Assembly (NCBI GenBank): GCA_951217055.1
Contig: OX578282.1
Location: 71,887,092-71,951,091, forward strand
Direction of reading: 5' to 3'
Source: Gerris lacustris
Lineage: Eukaryota; Arthropoda; Insecta; Hemiptera; Gerridae
Length of the DNA: 64,000 nt
The notes under the pieces were generated by a model. The model worked only from the letters and a program-made list of their open reading frames with translations, made no database searches and had not been told where the DNA came from. The position numbers and the translations under genes were made by a program. Shown here piece by piece: positions 19,713 to 31,429 of this stretch (the stretch's first letter is position 1; each line of letters opens with the position of its first letter).

Positions 19713-20601
19713 CAGGGTGTCCCAGCTAATATGGAACAGCGAAATATCTCCGTAACCATGATAGATAGAAAGATGCGGTTTTCAGGGTTCGATAAAGGCT
19801 AAAAAGGCGCTTCTAGAACATATGCTGAACTTTTTCGGTGTGCAGCAAAAGCGTGTGCAGCAAACAAAATTAACAAAAATTGAAAAGGAAGCCATATTTT
19901 TAAGACTGGATTTGGATTCTATGGCTAAAAATAAGACTTTTTTACTCTTGAAAATTTTTCGCTCCGATCATTAGTTTGCCGTCTAGAGAGCCCTAAACTT
20001 GCTAAAAGTTAAATTTTAAGCCCGTTTTACAGCTAAACTAATGGATTTATGAAAAAAATGCAACATACAAAAAGTTCTTATTTTTTGGTTTAAAATCCAA
20101 ATCTAGTCTTAAAATCAAGCAATATTGATTTATTTTTTTTACTTTTTGAGCCCTGCTGAACCTTTTTTTAGGCAAAAAAAAGTTACACATAAGGTATGAA
20201 TTTTAGATTGGGTTTAGATTCTATGACTAAAAATAAGATTTTTTTTTCTTTTGAATTATTTTCCTAAATCCATTAGTTTAGCTGTAAAATGGGCTTAAAG
20301 TTTAACTTTTAGCAAGTTTAGGGCTCTCTAGACGGCAAACTAATGATCGGAGCGTAAAATTTTCAAGAGTAAAAAAGTCTTATTTTTAGCCATAGAATCC
20401 AAATCCAGTCTTAAAAATATGGCTTCCTTTTCAATTTTTGTTAATTTTGTTTGCTGCACACGCTTTTGCTGCACACAGAAAAAGTTCAGCATATGTTCTA
20501 GAAGCGCCTTTTTAGCCTTTATTGAACTCTGAAAACCGCATCTTTCTATCTATCATGGTTCCGGAGATATTTCGCTGTTCCATATTAGCTGGGACATACT
20601 G
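19713..20601. mobile_element. 889-bp foldback (Tc1/mariner-type MITE) with ~340-bp arms
   Basis: The element begins CAGGGTGTCCCAGC and ends GCTGGGACATACTG, flanked by TA on both sides (19711-19712 and 20602-20603). The inverted arms run about 340 bp each with few differences; for example 'ggctctctagacggcaaact' at 20320 is the complement of the segment at 19975-19995. The centre (~20060-20255) is unique AT-rich sequence. No transposase is encoded. CAGGGTGTCCC ends with TA duplication are typical of insect mariner-related MITEs. Confidence 0.9.
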
Positions 20602-20757
20602 TATACGTTTTAAGAAAGAAGTCCATGGGGGTCTAAAAACTAATTGTTTTCAACCAAGTAAATTAAAAATTAATCGGACCGATAAATCCAACAAAACATT
20701 GTCATTTAGATATTAATACTGCATTTAAATCCCATAATAATTAATTTAATTAAATTA

Positions 20758-21395
20758 TAGCTTTCGATCTTACCCAAGGTAACGGAAGTTATATGTGATA
20801 TTTCTCAAGATTGAAATTTGTTTCTCCAATTTCGAAAATTCCAAGACAAAAATCTGTTTCTGATATCAGGGAACATTTTCGGTTCCGTGTGTGTATGTCG
20901 CTCTAATCTTTCGTTCAATTTTTGTGGATCAACATATCAAAAAAAAAAAAACTACTTGTCCGATTTGAATTAAATTTGGATAGTAGGTCATAATTAGCCT
21001 GATGTTGGTCCCTTATAAGTTTCAACCTTCTGCGTCCATTTGTTTTTTTTCCACTCTCGCATCAAACATACATTTATTTACATCTGTATCTTCAAAAGTA
21101 CTCATCTGATTTTTATGAAATTTGGATGGTTTATCAAAAGTAGCCCTTAGATAGCTCCAGATTAATTTCAACCGTCTGCGATCTTTAACTTTTCCTAAAT
21201 TGAGACTTTAATTCATGTTAAAAATTGAAACAATTGTTTTTCAGATATGAAAAGACGTAGGAGGGACGGAGGGAGGGGGGGGGGGGAATTAAATAAATTT
21301 TACAATAATGGGTTGTAAAAGCATAAAATCATTTAAGTATACGAAGTACGACGCGAGGAAGCTATGTGCCACACTAATTGGCAGAATATTTTAAA
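20758..21395 (+). mobile_element. dispersed repeat A, copy 6
   Basis: All landmarks are present, from 'gatcttacccaaggtaacgg' through 'ttccaagacaaaaatctg', 'catacatttatttacatctg' and 'cgacgcgaggaagctatgtg' to 'aattggcagaatatttta'. A G-rich tract (about 21270-21287) is inside. Confidence 0.75.
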
Positions 21396-21496
21396 AGTAT
21401 TCATCAAGTAGTTTTTTGGTTTTTGTTTTAAAAAAAATCAAGATTTATTTTGACGTTTTTCAGGGATGTCCCCCCCTAAATGTTAAACAAAAAAAA

Positions 21497-22260
21497 TACG
21501 TGTGGTGTCGCGGGACACCCGGTAGGAAAGAAGTTCCTTACATTTTTCATTAAATATAAATTATAAAATCACACTGCTAAGTACATATACATTGCTAACT
21601 ACTTATACATGGCGGAGTAAGAAAAGAGACCAAATTAAAAGTAACGAACTGTTTGTACCTAGCAGAGTTAAGGCAAAATTAAAAGAAAATCATTATTTGT
21701 ATAATTAAAGTAAGCGTCTTACTATAAATATATATTAAATATAAGAAAAAAGTTGATCATGATGAGTTTATAGTGAAAGAGTATGTTTGTTAAAGGAGTT
21801 TGGATTGAAATAGGACTGTTTTCTACCTACCCGGCCAATTAATTAAAAATATTATAAAATATATCTCTTCCCTACTCTACAGCTTCTGCTTGTATCAGGG
21901 TGAAATTTTACATGATTATATTTTATTTATTTACAAAACAAAGTGACATTTTTGACATATATAACAAAAATAATCAAAACAAGAAAAGTAACAGGCTTCC
22001 TTAATAACACTTTTTCCCGTCTTTTAAAGCTTACGTTTACGCGAGCGTTGCGCGTGAACGCTTGTGCGGATAACGTTTTCCGACGAACTCAGCCTGGGCA
22101 TTGGGTAAAATGAACATGAGCATCAAATTTCATGTAACTTGGTGATCTTTTACTCAAGTTATCGTCTTCTGTAGATTTTGTGACGGTTATTTTGGTAGTT
22201 TTTTTCGGATTCACTCCCGGGCTCCAGAACGTGCCATAAGGAACTTTGTTCCAAAAATTG
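21497..22260 (+). mobile_element. long dispersed repeat B, copy 2
   Basis: Near-identical to 2371-3140. The high similarity over a long stretch suggests a recent copy or a gene-conversion partner. It ends 'gtgccataaggaactttgtt'. No coding domain is recognised. Confidence 0.8.
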
Positions 22261-23038
22261 TTCGATCTTGTTTTAAATGGGTCCAGTAGTTTAGGCTGCA
22301 AGCGTTTTCTCAGACTAGAGCCGACAAACATTTTTTACAAACCACTTTTTTGGACTCAGGGGACTCTAAATCGTGTAAATCCACGAAATTGTCCACAATT
22401 TCGTTACAAATGTACATATAATCTAATATCTCAAATTATATTTTTTGTGTTTGTTTACATCTAATGAATTCTTACCATTTCTTCATTTTTGGTCCAGTGC
22501 ATCCCCCGCTTAGGAACTAAATTATATCAATTAGATTGTCCACAATTCATTTCTCATAACCACTATCCATAGATGCCTCTTATAAGTTTCCAGAATCTCG
22601 TTTGCTTTTGACTAATTTGACAGAAGTGGTATCGTTCCGATTCTTGTCCAGTGTAAGAAATTACTTATAAATTTGTTTCAAGCAAGCTGACAACTGTCTG
22701 TGGGTGTGGGATCGTCATAGGCCAAGGTGTATAGTCTATACACCTTGGTTATTGGTATGCTAGATTGATAAAGGTACCGTTGCATCCCCCCTCCAAGTGG
22801 TTCCAACATGATCATTTTCCAATCGTTGACCAAATGGTCCCAAACAATCTTCTGCCAAAACCAAGTTCCGGTTGGTGCGACTTGCGCATTTATGTTGGCA
22901 GGAAGATTCCCTAATTGTTGGGGTTTTCTTGAATGTTTTTAATTGGGTTTGATAATTGGTTACAAACCCATTCCAATTTGAAAAAGATTAAATAACAGTA
23001 TAAGCTCGTGCGCATAAAACCTGACATATGCTATACGT
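22261..23038. other. gene-free stretch with a perfect 12-bp hairpin
   Basis: At about 22723-22749 the sequence CCAAGGTGTATA-gtc-TATACACCTTGG is a perfect hairpin. 22261-22390 is a fragment similar to the start of the window ('gtttaggctgcaagcg', 'actcaggggactctaaat'). The rest has no recognised feature. Confidence 0.5.
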
Positions 23039-23355
23039 TTCCATGAGTTTTCAAAACCGTTTTTTAAAACAGCTTTGGTATTTGAAATCCCATGGAATCA
23101 GTGATTTAAAACGTTTTGACTTCAAGGTCCCAACAGCAAATTTTTGGGTTTTGTACTGACACTGTTTTGAAAAAATAGAATGGAAACGGGCATTGAACAC
23201 ATGCGCAGTAGGTATATGATGAGTAGAGATATGACAATCTGACTTAACCATAACTAGTCTGGGAGTTTTTAGTTTTCAAAATTGTGAAAACTTATGGAAA
23301 CACTTTAGGTTTGAAACCAATACAGTTTTAAAAATAGTTTTGAAAACTCATGGAA
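23039..23355. mobile_element. small inverted-repeat element (MITE) in phosphatase upstream flank
   Basis: The left end TTCCATGAGTTTTCAAAAC and the right end GTTTTGAAAACTCATGGAA are inverted complements, extended by TTTTTAAAAC-type sequence to about 30 bp. A third inner word 'cccatggaatcagtgattta' is near 23090. No protein. It lies about 320 bp upstream of the first visible phosphatase exon. Confidence 0.7.
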
Positions 23356-23673
23356 TCAGTAATTAAGGATTACACAAATAACCCTCTCTAAACAAACCTT
23401 ATACGAATTGAATTGTCCAAAATTTAATTGTAGTATGAATCCTGATATCCAGTAGCAAGTTAGTCAGCTCTTTAATTTGCTAGAATCACATTTGCTTTTG
23501 ACAATTTTGTGAAGGGTATTGCTGGGTTTTAACTCTGCATATTAGACTCCTTTGCGGGGAGCAGTTTGTTTACATTTCTTGCTTACTAATCATGTTGCTA
23601 TATTATTTCCAAATATTGTATTGCATGTTTGATGTTGTACTAATAGGACGGTACCGTTGTGTTGTGTGTTTAG

Positions 23674-23797
23674 GAACAGTTTAACTTCACTCTTCCGGAC
23701 TGGACCAAGGCAGTGTATCCGGAACCCATGAAGACAGCTACTGGAATCAGCTTCGCTGTCCGAACTCTCACTGACTCCTTGAAACGACTTCACACAG
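23674..23797 (+). CDS. histidine acid phosphatase (lysosomal/prostatic type), internal exon a
   Basis: This is the first exon seen of an acid phosphatase that hydrolyses phosphomonoesters in lysosomes. The AG acceptor is at 23672-23673 and the donor GTAACG at 23798. It starts in phase 0 and ends one base into a codon. It encodes 41 residues, EQFNFTLPDWTKAVYPEPMK then TATGISFAVRTLTDSLKRLH plus T. The words L-P-D-W and the following helix match the region before the catalytic HD motif in this family. N-F-T is an N-glycosylation sequon. The family is usually ~400 residues; the N-terminal half with the RHGxR phosphohistidine motif should be on upstream exons, which I could not find in 1-23673. 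The exon is GC-richer than its flanks. Confidence 0.9.
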
Positions 23798-23869
23798 GTA
23801 ACGCTGTCATTCTAGTCAGTTTAAACTTCACACCATTTACCCTTATTTTAAATAAATTGGTAGTGCGTG

Positions 23870-24600
23870 AAGTCTCACGTAAAAAGGGTTTCGTTGGTGT
23901 TGTAAACATGAAATTAGTAAAGGGTGGGGGGGGGGGACTCTAAATTTTGATGTTTTTTGACAAAATGGTGGGGGAAATTAAACGCTTTCCACAAGTGTCA
24001 TATTTGTGTAATCTACTCGTCAATACCTTTCATTTGATACCTTACTCAAAATTTAAAAAAAAAAAATTTCCCCGTGACAGCAATTAGCCGCCATCTTGGA
24101 TTTCCAGTTAATCCGACCAAGTTGTTATTCTTATTTTTTCTTTGGCCCATCTCGCACATTTTCATATTTTTTTATATTTTTAGTAAGAGCGGAAATATAG
24201 TTTTAGTAGGGGGCTAAATGTTGATGTTTTTTGACAAAATTACGGGGAAAATTAAACGCTTTCTACAAGTGTTATATATTTGTGTAATCTACTCTTCAAT
24301 ATCTTTCATTTGATACCCCACTCAAAATTAAAAAAAAAAATTATTTATTTTCGTGTGACATGAATTATCCACCATCTTGGATTTGTACAGCTGATAATTT
24401 TGTGTTTGCTATATTTTTCCTGTGTGCGTGTCAAAACGATCTTTAATATTGGAAAGTTTCATGTTGCTATCTCTTTTTATTCAAAAGTTATTGGAACCGT
24501 ATTCAGAGTGACAGACAGACAGACACATGAACGAAACTATAATGGTTTCTTTTTTTGGTTTTACCAACGAAACCCTAAAAACAAAGCATTTAGTTTACTG
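23870..24600 (+). mobile_element. dispersed repeat D, copy 1
   Basis: Begins 'gtgaagtctcacgtaaaaag' and ends 'ttttaccaacgaaaccctaa'. It holds an internal duplication: 'atgttttttgacaaaat' ... 'acaagtgt' ... 'caatacctttcatttgatac' occurs near 23950 and 24225. It carries a short (GACA)n near 24510. Copy 2 is 36300-37260. No frame is conserved between copies. Confidence 0.75.
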
Positions 24601-24784
24601 GGTGCATGAAAAATACCGTAATACATGGATAAGTTTGCAGGGTCATGTTTTAGTGAAATAACTCGTACCTTGGCTCCCCCCCCCCCCCCCCCCCCTGTAA
24701 AAATGGAATATGTTTTTCCTAATGTAATTTCAATGTGTGACTTATTAATAAAGTGGACCTGGGAGGAACCAGGTAAATAAGAAC

Positions 24785-25575
24785 TCAGAGATGCGCAGGC
24801 ACAGAGAAACTCTTTATTTTTAATAAAAATTCACAGTGGAGCTATGTTTCATTAAAGGATTGCTTTAAACATAGCATGCTAATCAATCGAGAGACAATAG
24901 TTAGATAAATAGAATAAAATAAAATACATTTTGTAATTCGTACAGTTAATAAAAGAATTACAGTACTTGAAAACAGATATTGTTGAAAATAGTTAACACT
25001 AATTACATACAAATAAAATAAAATGTATATCTTATTTGCAAGTTAATTAATAAATATGGTTATTTATAATACCTAGAGAATCTAAAATTATATTTTCAGC
25101 TAGGAGTCTTAAGAAATTTCGATCGGTGCTGATTTTGTCAAAAAATAGTTTGGTTTTCATTGGTATTGTGCCTCTAGCCCCAAACCAAAGTCCGTCAACT
25201 TGAAAATTTCTGTCTCCGTGGGATTCCCGAAACTTTTCCTTTTAGTATTCTATACATTTCTCATATATGTTTATATTCTCCTGATTAAATGATACATCTT
25301 GGTCTGGATCGTTACTTTCATACCTTTAGGTTTATGATCATGGCAGTTTTATTATCCGGATGGAAAGCGATGATGTCAGAGTATCTTGGAGAACATTCTG
25401 AATCTATTGCGTACACCTCGTCCTAGCAAATATAATTCCTTTCTTTTAGGGCTTCTAAGATTCTGTGCTTAACGTTGTGATGGCGCCTAGTCACCAGAAG
25501 CATGTTATGTGGGCATTTTCCAGCACATGTGCTGGAGTTTCATTTTCTCTGTAGCATTTGTGACAGAGGGGCCCC
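24785..25575 (-). mobile_element. 5'-truncated restriction-endonuclease LINE, copy 2
   Basis: On the - strand: the knuckle and endonuclease region (25560-25200, with frameshifts and a deletion near 25325), then VDGLWFGARGTIPMKT, LRLLAENIILDSLGII and NNHIY-stop near 25058, then a 3' UTR to about 24790. It lacks element G and so shows the LINE's original 3' end. It keeps the codon that is a stop in copy 1 (reads NFQVDGLW here). It is non-functional. Confidence 0.85.
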
Positions 25576-26469
25576 GAAATAATAACGCTGCCAAAGTTAG
25601 GAGGGGATTAATCAGGGAAATCAACATTAAATAGCACTCTAAAAAGCCTAAACAATGAACTATAACTTAACCTAAAAAGTTTTTGAATATATACTTTAAT
25701 AACATGTACAGTAATTACGTTTAAAAGGGCACGTAACTGGAAGAACAATCGGAATTAGTGCTAACTCTCAACTGAAGGGTTCAGCTCATCCCCTATCAAC
25801 CGTTGCAAGAAAACCAGTGTTGCGGCATTGGAAAAATCTCTCGCCACTTAAAATCTCCCTGCCACAACCCGAGTAGGTCACATTTATATAATGTCATGGT
25901 AATTAAATTTTTTAAAGGACAAACTTTGACTTGAAGTTCTGTTTAATAATAATAATTTATTATTTTTAATAACTAACACATATTATAATTCTGGTAGGAT
26001 CCTACTTCAAAATTATCCAATAAGTTTTTGAATAACATTATTAATGTATGAGCTAGAGTGAAGTGAATAAGAACAACTGACTTAAGGACAGCCACGGTTG
26101 TTACGAAATCACCTTTTGAAAATTTCTGTATTGATTAAAATTAAGCGGCGCATTATTTTTTTGCCTGATTGTAGATCTCTAAGCTTAACTGAGTTACCAT
26201 GAAGAAAAATCCTGTCAATTAAGTGAAAAACGCTCCAGTTATTCATCTAGGACATGAAAATTGCACTTTAAATTAGAATCACCCATATATGATTGTGATT
26301 AGAAATAATCTGTAGTCTGAAACAATCGTCTGATTGTAACTTTTATTTATATTTAGATTAAACAATTACTGATTATTTAAGATTAAACAACCTGTGTGTT
26401 TTTTTTTCAAGTGTAAATTAATTATTATAATTAATAATGGAAGATAGAGTAATAATTGTTTGGTTGTAG

Positions 26470-26681
26470 GTCCTCTGCTGAAGGACATGCTGCACCACTT
26501 GCACGAGAAGACGACAGGGAAGCTCAACCCTGACAGGAACGTGTGGGTCTACTCAGCTCATGACACTACGGTGGCTAACTTACTCAACACACTGGGACTA
26601 TACAACGCTATCCCACCTCCCTTCGCTGCCACCGTACTCATGGAGCTGCGCCGCAACGCAAACCAACAATACTTTGTCACT
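26470..26681 (+). CDS. histidine acid phosphatase, catalytic HD exon b
   Basis: The acceptor AG is at 26468-26469 and the donor GTACGT at 26682. The exon is 212 nt, entering with 2 bases (G|GT = Gly) and ending in phase 0. It reads GPLLKDMLHHLHEKTTGKLN, PDRNVWVYSAHDTTVANLLN, TLGLYNAIPPPFAATVLMEL, then RRNANQQYFVT. The Y-S-A-H-D-T-T block carries the catalytic His-Asp pair, in which Asp is the proton donor to the leaving group in this family. The following L-x-x-L-G-x-Y-N and P-P-x-A-x-x-x-x-x-E-L match the conserved C-terminal half of the fold. The exon is clearly GC-richer than the intron. Confidence 0.96.
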
Positions 26682-26728
26682 GTACGTACTCGCATCTATC
26701 AACACTTCCCCACATACTTTAAATAGCT

Positions 26729-27363
26729 TTTATCTCCAGTAGGGAGAAAAAGTTATGATTTTGAATTAGTTTAGAGGGACTAAAGTAAGTCTTTTCATCC
26801 CTGAACTCAAAAAGTAGGTAGAAAAAGTAAAAGTAGGGTGAAAAAGTAAAACCAGGGAGAAAAAGAAGGATTGCCAGCTTAATTATTTTATAAATAGTAG
26901 AGAATGAATGGCTAATGTAATGAAGTTGTTGAAATCAGGTTGGCATCACTGCTTTTTCAACCATGTTTATCTTTGTTTATAACCTACATCTAAATAACCT
27001 TCTATTTGAGTTTAATTGCAATTAATATTTGTTTTTAATATTGAATCTCTTATATCTGCTATTAAAAGGGCTAATAATTATTGTTATTTATTTAAATAAT
27101 AAATAAAAACTGTGCAATGGACGAAAATGTGTATTTTCTCGCTACTGGAGATAAAATATTGTATGTACATCGTGAGTAAAGTGCCATTATTCCCCCCGTG
27201 ATAATTATCTCCCCCGGCTGCGCCTCGGGAGCTAATTAGCGTTATTCCCTCGGCTGCGCCTCGGGATTTAGGGACCATGGTTCCTTCAGCTTCGCCTCAA
27301 GAACCAACTTTTTCGCTCAGGAAATGATGGCTTACTTTATTCCCTAGGTGCATAAATAACTAT
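26729..27363 (+). mobile_element. CCTCGG-rich element G, copy 3
   Basis: Starts TTATCTCCAGTAGGGAG only ~48 bp after exon b and ends 'ggtgcataaataactatta', where copy 4 begins at once. It holds the mini-ORF (27117-27179) ending at CATCGTGAGTAAAG and two CCTCGG repeats. The TTA at both borders and at the junction suggests a 3-bp target duplication. Confidence 0.85.
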
Positions 27364-28046
27364 TATCTCCAGTTGGGAGAAAAAGTTATGTTTTTGGATT
27401 AGTCTAATGAGGCTAAAGTGAGTCTTTTCTTCCCTGAACTAAAAAAGTAGGGAGAAAAAGAAGCATTGCCAACTTAATTAAATTATAAATAGTAGAGAAT
27501 GAATGGCTAATGTAGTTAAGTTGTTGAAATCAGGTTGGCAACACTGATTTTTTGACCTTGTTTGTAATTTGCGCTTATCACTTTTTATACCTGCATCTAA
27601 ATAACCTTTTATTTGGGTTTAATTGCAATTAGTATTTGTTTTTAATATTGAATCTCTTATATCTGCTATTAAAAGTGTAAACAATTATATTTTTTTTAAT
27701 TAAAATAATAAGTAAAAACTGTGCAATGGATGGAGATGTGTTTGACAATGATATTGAAGAACTGTTGCTTAAGAAATGATGCTTAAAAAGTAATGTGGCT
27801 CAAATTACTGAAAATTCTATCTTAGTTTTCTACTGCAGATAAAATATTGTACCTCGGGAGTAAAGTGCTATAATTTATAATATAATATTTATTTCCCTCG
27901 GCTGCGCCTCAGGAATTAAAAAGTCTAATTCCCTCGGCTTCGCCTCGGGATTTAGGGACCATTGTTCCTTCGACTTTGTCTCAAGAACCAACTTTTTTGC
28001 TCAGGGAATAATGGCTTACTTTACTCCCTTGGTGCATAAATAACTA
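27364..28046 (+). mobile_element. CCTCGG-rich element G, copy 4 (tandem with copy 3)
   Basis: Starts 'atctccagttgggagaaaaa' and ends 'ggtgcataaataactattaa'. Its coding start differs from the other copies: ATG at 27726 encodes MDGDVFDNDIEELLLKK then stop, followed by a second 'tctactgcagataaaatatt' region. The CCTCGG module is shortened. Confidence 0.8.
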
Positions 28047-29120
28047 TTAAGAACAAATTTTATCTTTTGTTTAAAAAATAGGAAAATTATTTAGTAGTTT
28101 GTCACAATTAGTGTCAACCATTTCTCTTATTTTTACAAGAAAGAAGTTTGTTTTGAAGCTCAAAGTTGGTTCTTTCATAATATGTTTAAAATTACTTTTC
28201 TACAGTGCCTGCAGCTTAATGCTATCATTTTGGGACCTGATATTGATAAAGAGATAACATTTTAATTGACTGATAACAATAAGCAAAAGGTTTTTAAATG
28301 TTACATTCTTTATTGGTTTTATGAGTTGAAATATTCCCCCGAATAAAATTCCCCCCTCCCAACCACTGTATAATGGCTGGTCCTAAAATTTTGAAATAAT
28401 TCATGCTAACACCTTATGGTTGGGCGATGAACATTTCTTGAAAAATGTAATTTACCTTGTCGTTGTTACTGATAAAAACAACTGATAAGCTGGTATGCTT
28501 AATCATCTACAAAACCCTAAAAAGTACTTGATGAAAGTACTTTCCTGTGATTTTTTTTTTACAATGAATGTCATAATGATTGAACTGAATGTACTTGAGA
28601 AAAATGATGTTATAGGCAAAAGTGATTTTAACCAATACGCTCAACCTGTGTAATCCAGAAATGTTTAAAGCTATTTCAACTTAATTTTTTTACATATGCC
28701 ACTTTGCCTTTTGTGACAATTATAAAAGCTTACTACTTTAATAATTATATAAATCACACTGTTGTTTATGTAATTACTTTTATCGGTGGCATTATCAATG
28801 AAAATTTATTTATCGAAATAAAGAACAACAACAATTATAACTATGACTACAATTTTATAATAAAACTAGCCTTCACCCCGCGCTTTGCACAGGGCTCATG
28901 CTAGGTATTAGTGGCTATGTTTCCTATTGTCATGTAGGCCTAGTAATTTAATTAAATGCCTAAATAGTTTTGTTTCCAAGCCTTCTAGGAATAAAATCAG
29001 GGCTATATTATACATAATTTATTCTGTTACTAAGAATATAATATTCTCCAAATCGTAGTTTGGAGTCTATCTGTATATTTAAAAAAATAGCCAATAGAAA
29101 CTTATTAATATGTATAGTAA
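28047..29120. other. intronic AT-rich stretch
   Basis: No gene, RNA or element border was recognised. The phrase 'ccgcgctttgcacagggctc' near 28878 is a short GC island that may be an element end. Confidence 0.4.
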
Positions 29121-29124
29121 TTAA

Positions 29125-29745
29125 TAAAGTAATAAAAAAAGGTATATTAAATAAGAAAATAAACGTCGTAAAAACCAATTAGACTCATTGAAGAAGTTGT
29201 TGAACAATCATCAACCATGATGGCGCACCAGTCTCTTCTCTCAATACGGAAGTTGCACCAGTAAATATTTAATAAACTCTATTTAATAACTCTAATAATG
29301 AAATAATAAATACTCAATTTATAGAGCAATAGTGTGAGGTTTAAGCACCCAAATCAGAAATTAAATCGGTCAACAATTGCAGACGCCGTAAGAGCTCAAA
29401 GTCAATTTTTATTACAAAAAATTAAATGTAGCTCTATTAAAGGTAGAACCGATCAAGGTCCGATAAAACGTCATAGAACCAATGTTGTAGATAATTTAAA
29501 ATCAGTTACCGCTGACATAATCAGCTTGTTGATATGACACCGTTTAGCCACAATAAGCCTCTGAAAAACTTTAAAGTGCGTCCGCCATCTATAATTTTTT
29601 AAGGGGGGTAAAAATATATTTTTTTTTCTCTTTTCGGATTTTTCCAGTTGTTTTGGGCCAATTTCCGACCAAACGAAAAAAACCGCGAGTCTCTAAGTGG
29701 TCTAGAAGTACCCAAACATTTTGATTAGCGAGTCTGTGGGGTTTG
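29125..29745 (+). mobile_element. dispersed repeat H, copy 1 with degenerate ORF
   Basis: Matches 62310-62890 in inverted orientation; shared words are 'aatcagaaattaaat.ggtca', 'acaattgc.gacgcc', 'agagctcaaa', 'ctaagtggtctagaagtacc'. The + frame 29334-29537 encodes 67 residues with NRSTIADAVRAQSQFLLQKI. Copy 2 reads NWSTIADAIRAQ at the same place, then shifts frame. The family is unknown to me. It could be a domesticated or transposon-derived helix-turn-helix protein fragment. Confidence 0.6.
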
Positions 29746-30720
29746 TTTACGGTGGGTCAACCTAATTATTTTAGGTTATATTTTATATACTTTTTTTTTA
29801 TAAAATTGATAACTCTGGTTCTACTCAATATATTTAGATGAAACTGAGCCTACAAATTGCGCAACATGTTTGCGCTCACCTCTGAAAAAAATTAATCGAT
29901 TTCGAAAAAAGTTAAGGCCGAATTCAGTTTTTGGAATGTATAAAATGAAAAAGTATCCAAAAAAATTTCAATTCTGACCAATGTACAGACAAAACTTTAA
30001 TTGTATATACCTATATAGATTGTGGTGACAATATTATTGTGTTAATTTTTATATTAAACTCTCTAGTCATAATTATGAAGTGCTACCACAAAATCTTAAT
30101 CAAAACAACCAATTATTAACAATAATAACACGATAAATCTATTATCATTATTAATGTCTGTCAATTAAATTTTTAAATGAAAAGAAAATGACACTAAAAG
30201 AAACAATTGAATGTGCATTATTAATGACACAGTTTGGAGGAAGTCAAGTGTTGATATGTAGCCAACTGTTTTTGTCAAATCAAATATTTTTGTCTGTTGA
30301 GGCTTCGAGATAAATGTTGAAGAGTATCTGATTGCTCTCTATAAAGCTGACAATTATCAAGGAAAACACTTATTTGTTCCTTTAATTGATCAAGAGCAAG
30401 TATATTATATCATTTATTTTCTGATAAACAAGAATTTTAGAATAAACAGATACTTACAGGATGGTTCTGTTTTGTAGAAAAAATATCAAAACATAAACAG
30501 AGTCAAATCACTGTTTACACTATTAAATTTGTCTTAACTATTTCTATTAATTAAAGTGAGCTTCTTGCATTCAATAAAATATGCACTCTGTCTGTATGTC
30601 TGTCTGTATCGTTGACACTTGTGACAATAAATTTAACAAAATGTCACTGATTTATCGTCATTTTGAAAAGGAAATTAAATTGCAAATTCCTTAGTAAACT
30701 GACTGATCTAGTGTGGTATA
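29746..30720. other. intronic AT-rich stretch
   Basis: Nothing coding was seen. A short CTGTCTGTATGT run lies near 30587-30607, in the style of dispersed repeat ends. Confidence 0.4.
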
Positions 30721-30724
30721 AGTA

Positions 30725-31215
30725 ATAGTACATTACGCGTCGAGTGCGGAAAGTAGCATTTTGCATGCGAGTGTGGAGTTTGCACCCGAGCGACAGCGAG
30801 GTTAGCCACACGAGCACTGCAAAATGCAGTTTTCCCACGAGTTGCGTACCGTACTTTATCTACGATTGTTAGATTTAAATAATAAATACAGAAAAAATAA
30901 ACTTGCTGTATGTAAGTTCGTATCTCTCTCTTGATAAAGATGGCATTAATTCTTGAGTTGTATTTTTTCCGAATTAATTATTTCTGGAGGAGTATTATTC
31001 TCCACATTTTTGTCAATCACTTAAACAAACTCGCTAATCGTGCGTAAAGCTGAAGAATTCCTCTTCTTTACCGCGCTAGGGTGGTAAAGAAGAGGAATTC
31101 TTCAGAACTATGAGACACGCATGCGCAATGAATACAAATATTTAAAAAATCACTTTCTACGCACCTAAACAGAGATACAATGTTTATATTTCGTATCAAT
31201 CGCAGATACAATTTA
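30725..31215 (-). mobile_element. dispersed hairpin element, copy 2
   Basis: Same layout as 669-1250 but shorter: the ORF start region is missing about 55 bp between the coding start and 'caaactcgctaatcg'. The perfect hairpin is at 31050-31105. The remaining - strand coding words (ELMPSLSRERYELTYSKF) are the same as in copy 1. Confidence 0.8.
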
Positions 31216-31429
31216 TTATGTATGTATGTTCGTTTTACAATGCTCATACAAAGTTTATTAGATTGTGTTATCATTTTAAATCTAAGCACACAAATTTGAG
31301 CTTCAAATATAAAATTTGAATTTCTATGATGGAAAAATACAATATCTTCATCTATACGATGAGACAAACATTCCCCCCCCCCCCCATTAGATTTTTATTT
31401 GTAACACAACTACAAAGAGAGAGAAACAC

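Larger units (their letters stand above)
23798..26469 (+). other. phosphatase intron a (2.7 kb)
   Basis: GT at 23798 and AG at 26468-26469. It contains dispersed repeat D copy 1 (23870-24600), a poly-C run (24676-24695), LINE copy 2 (24785-25575) and about 900 bp of AT-rich sequence (25576-26469) with nothing else supported. Confidence 0.85.
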
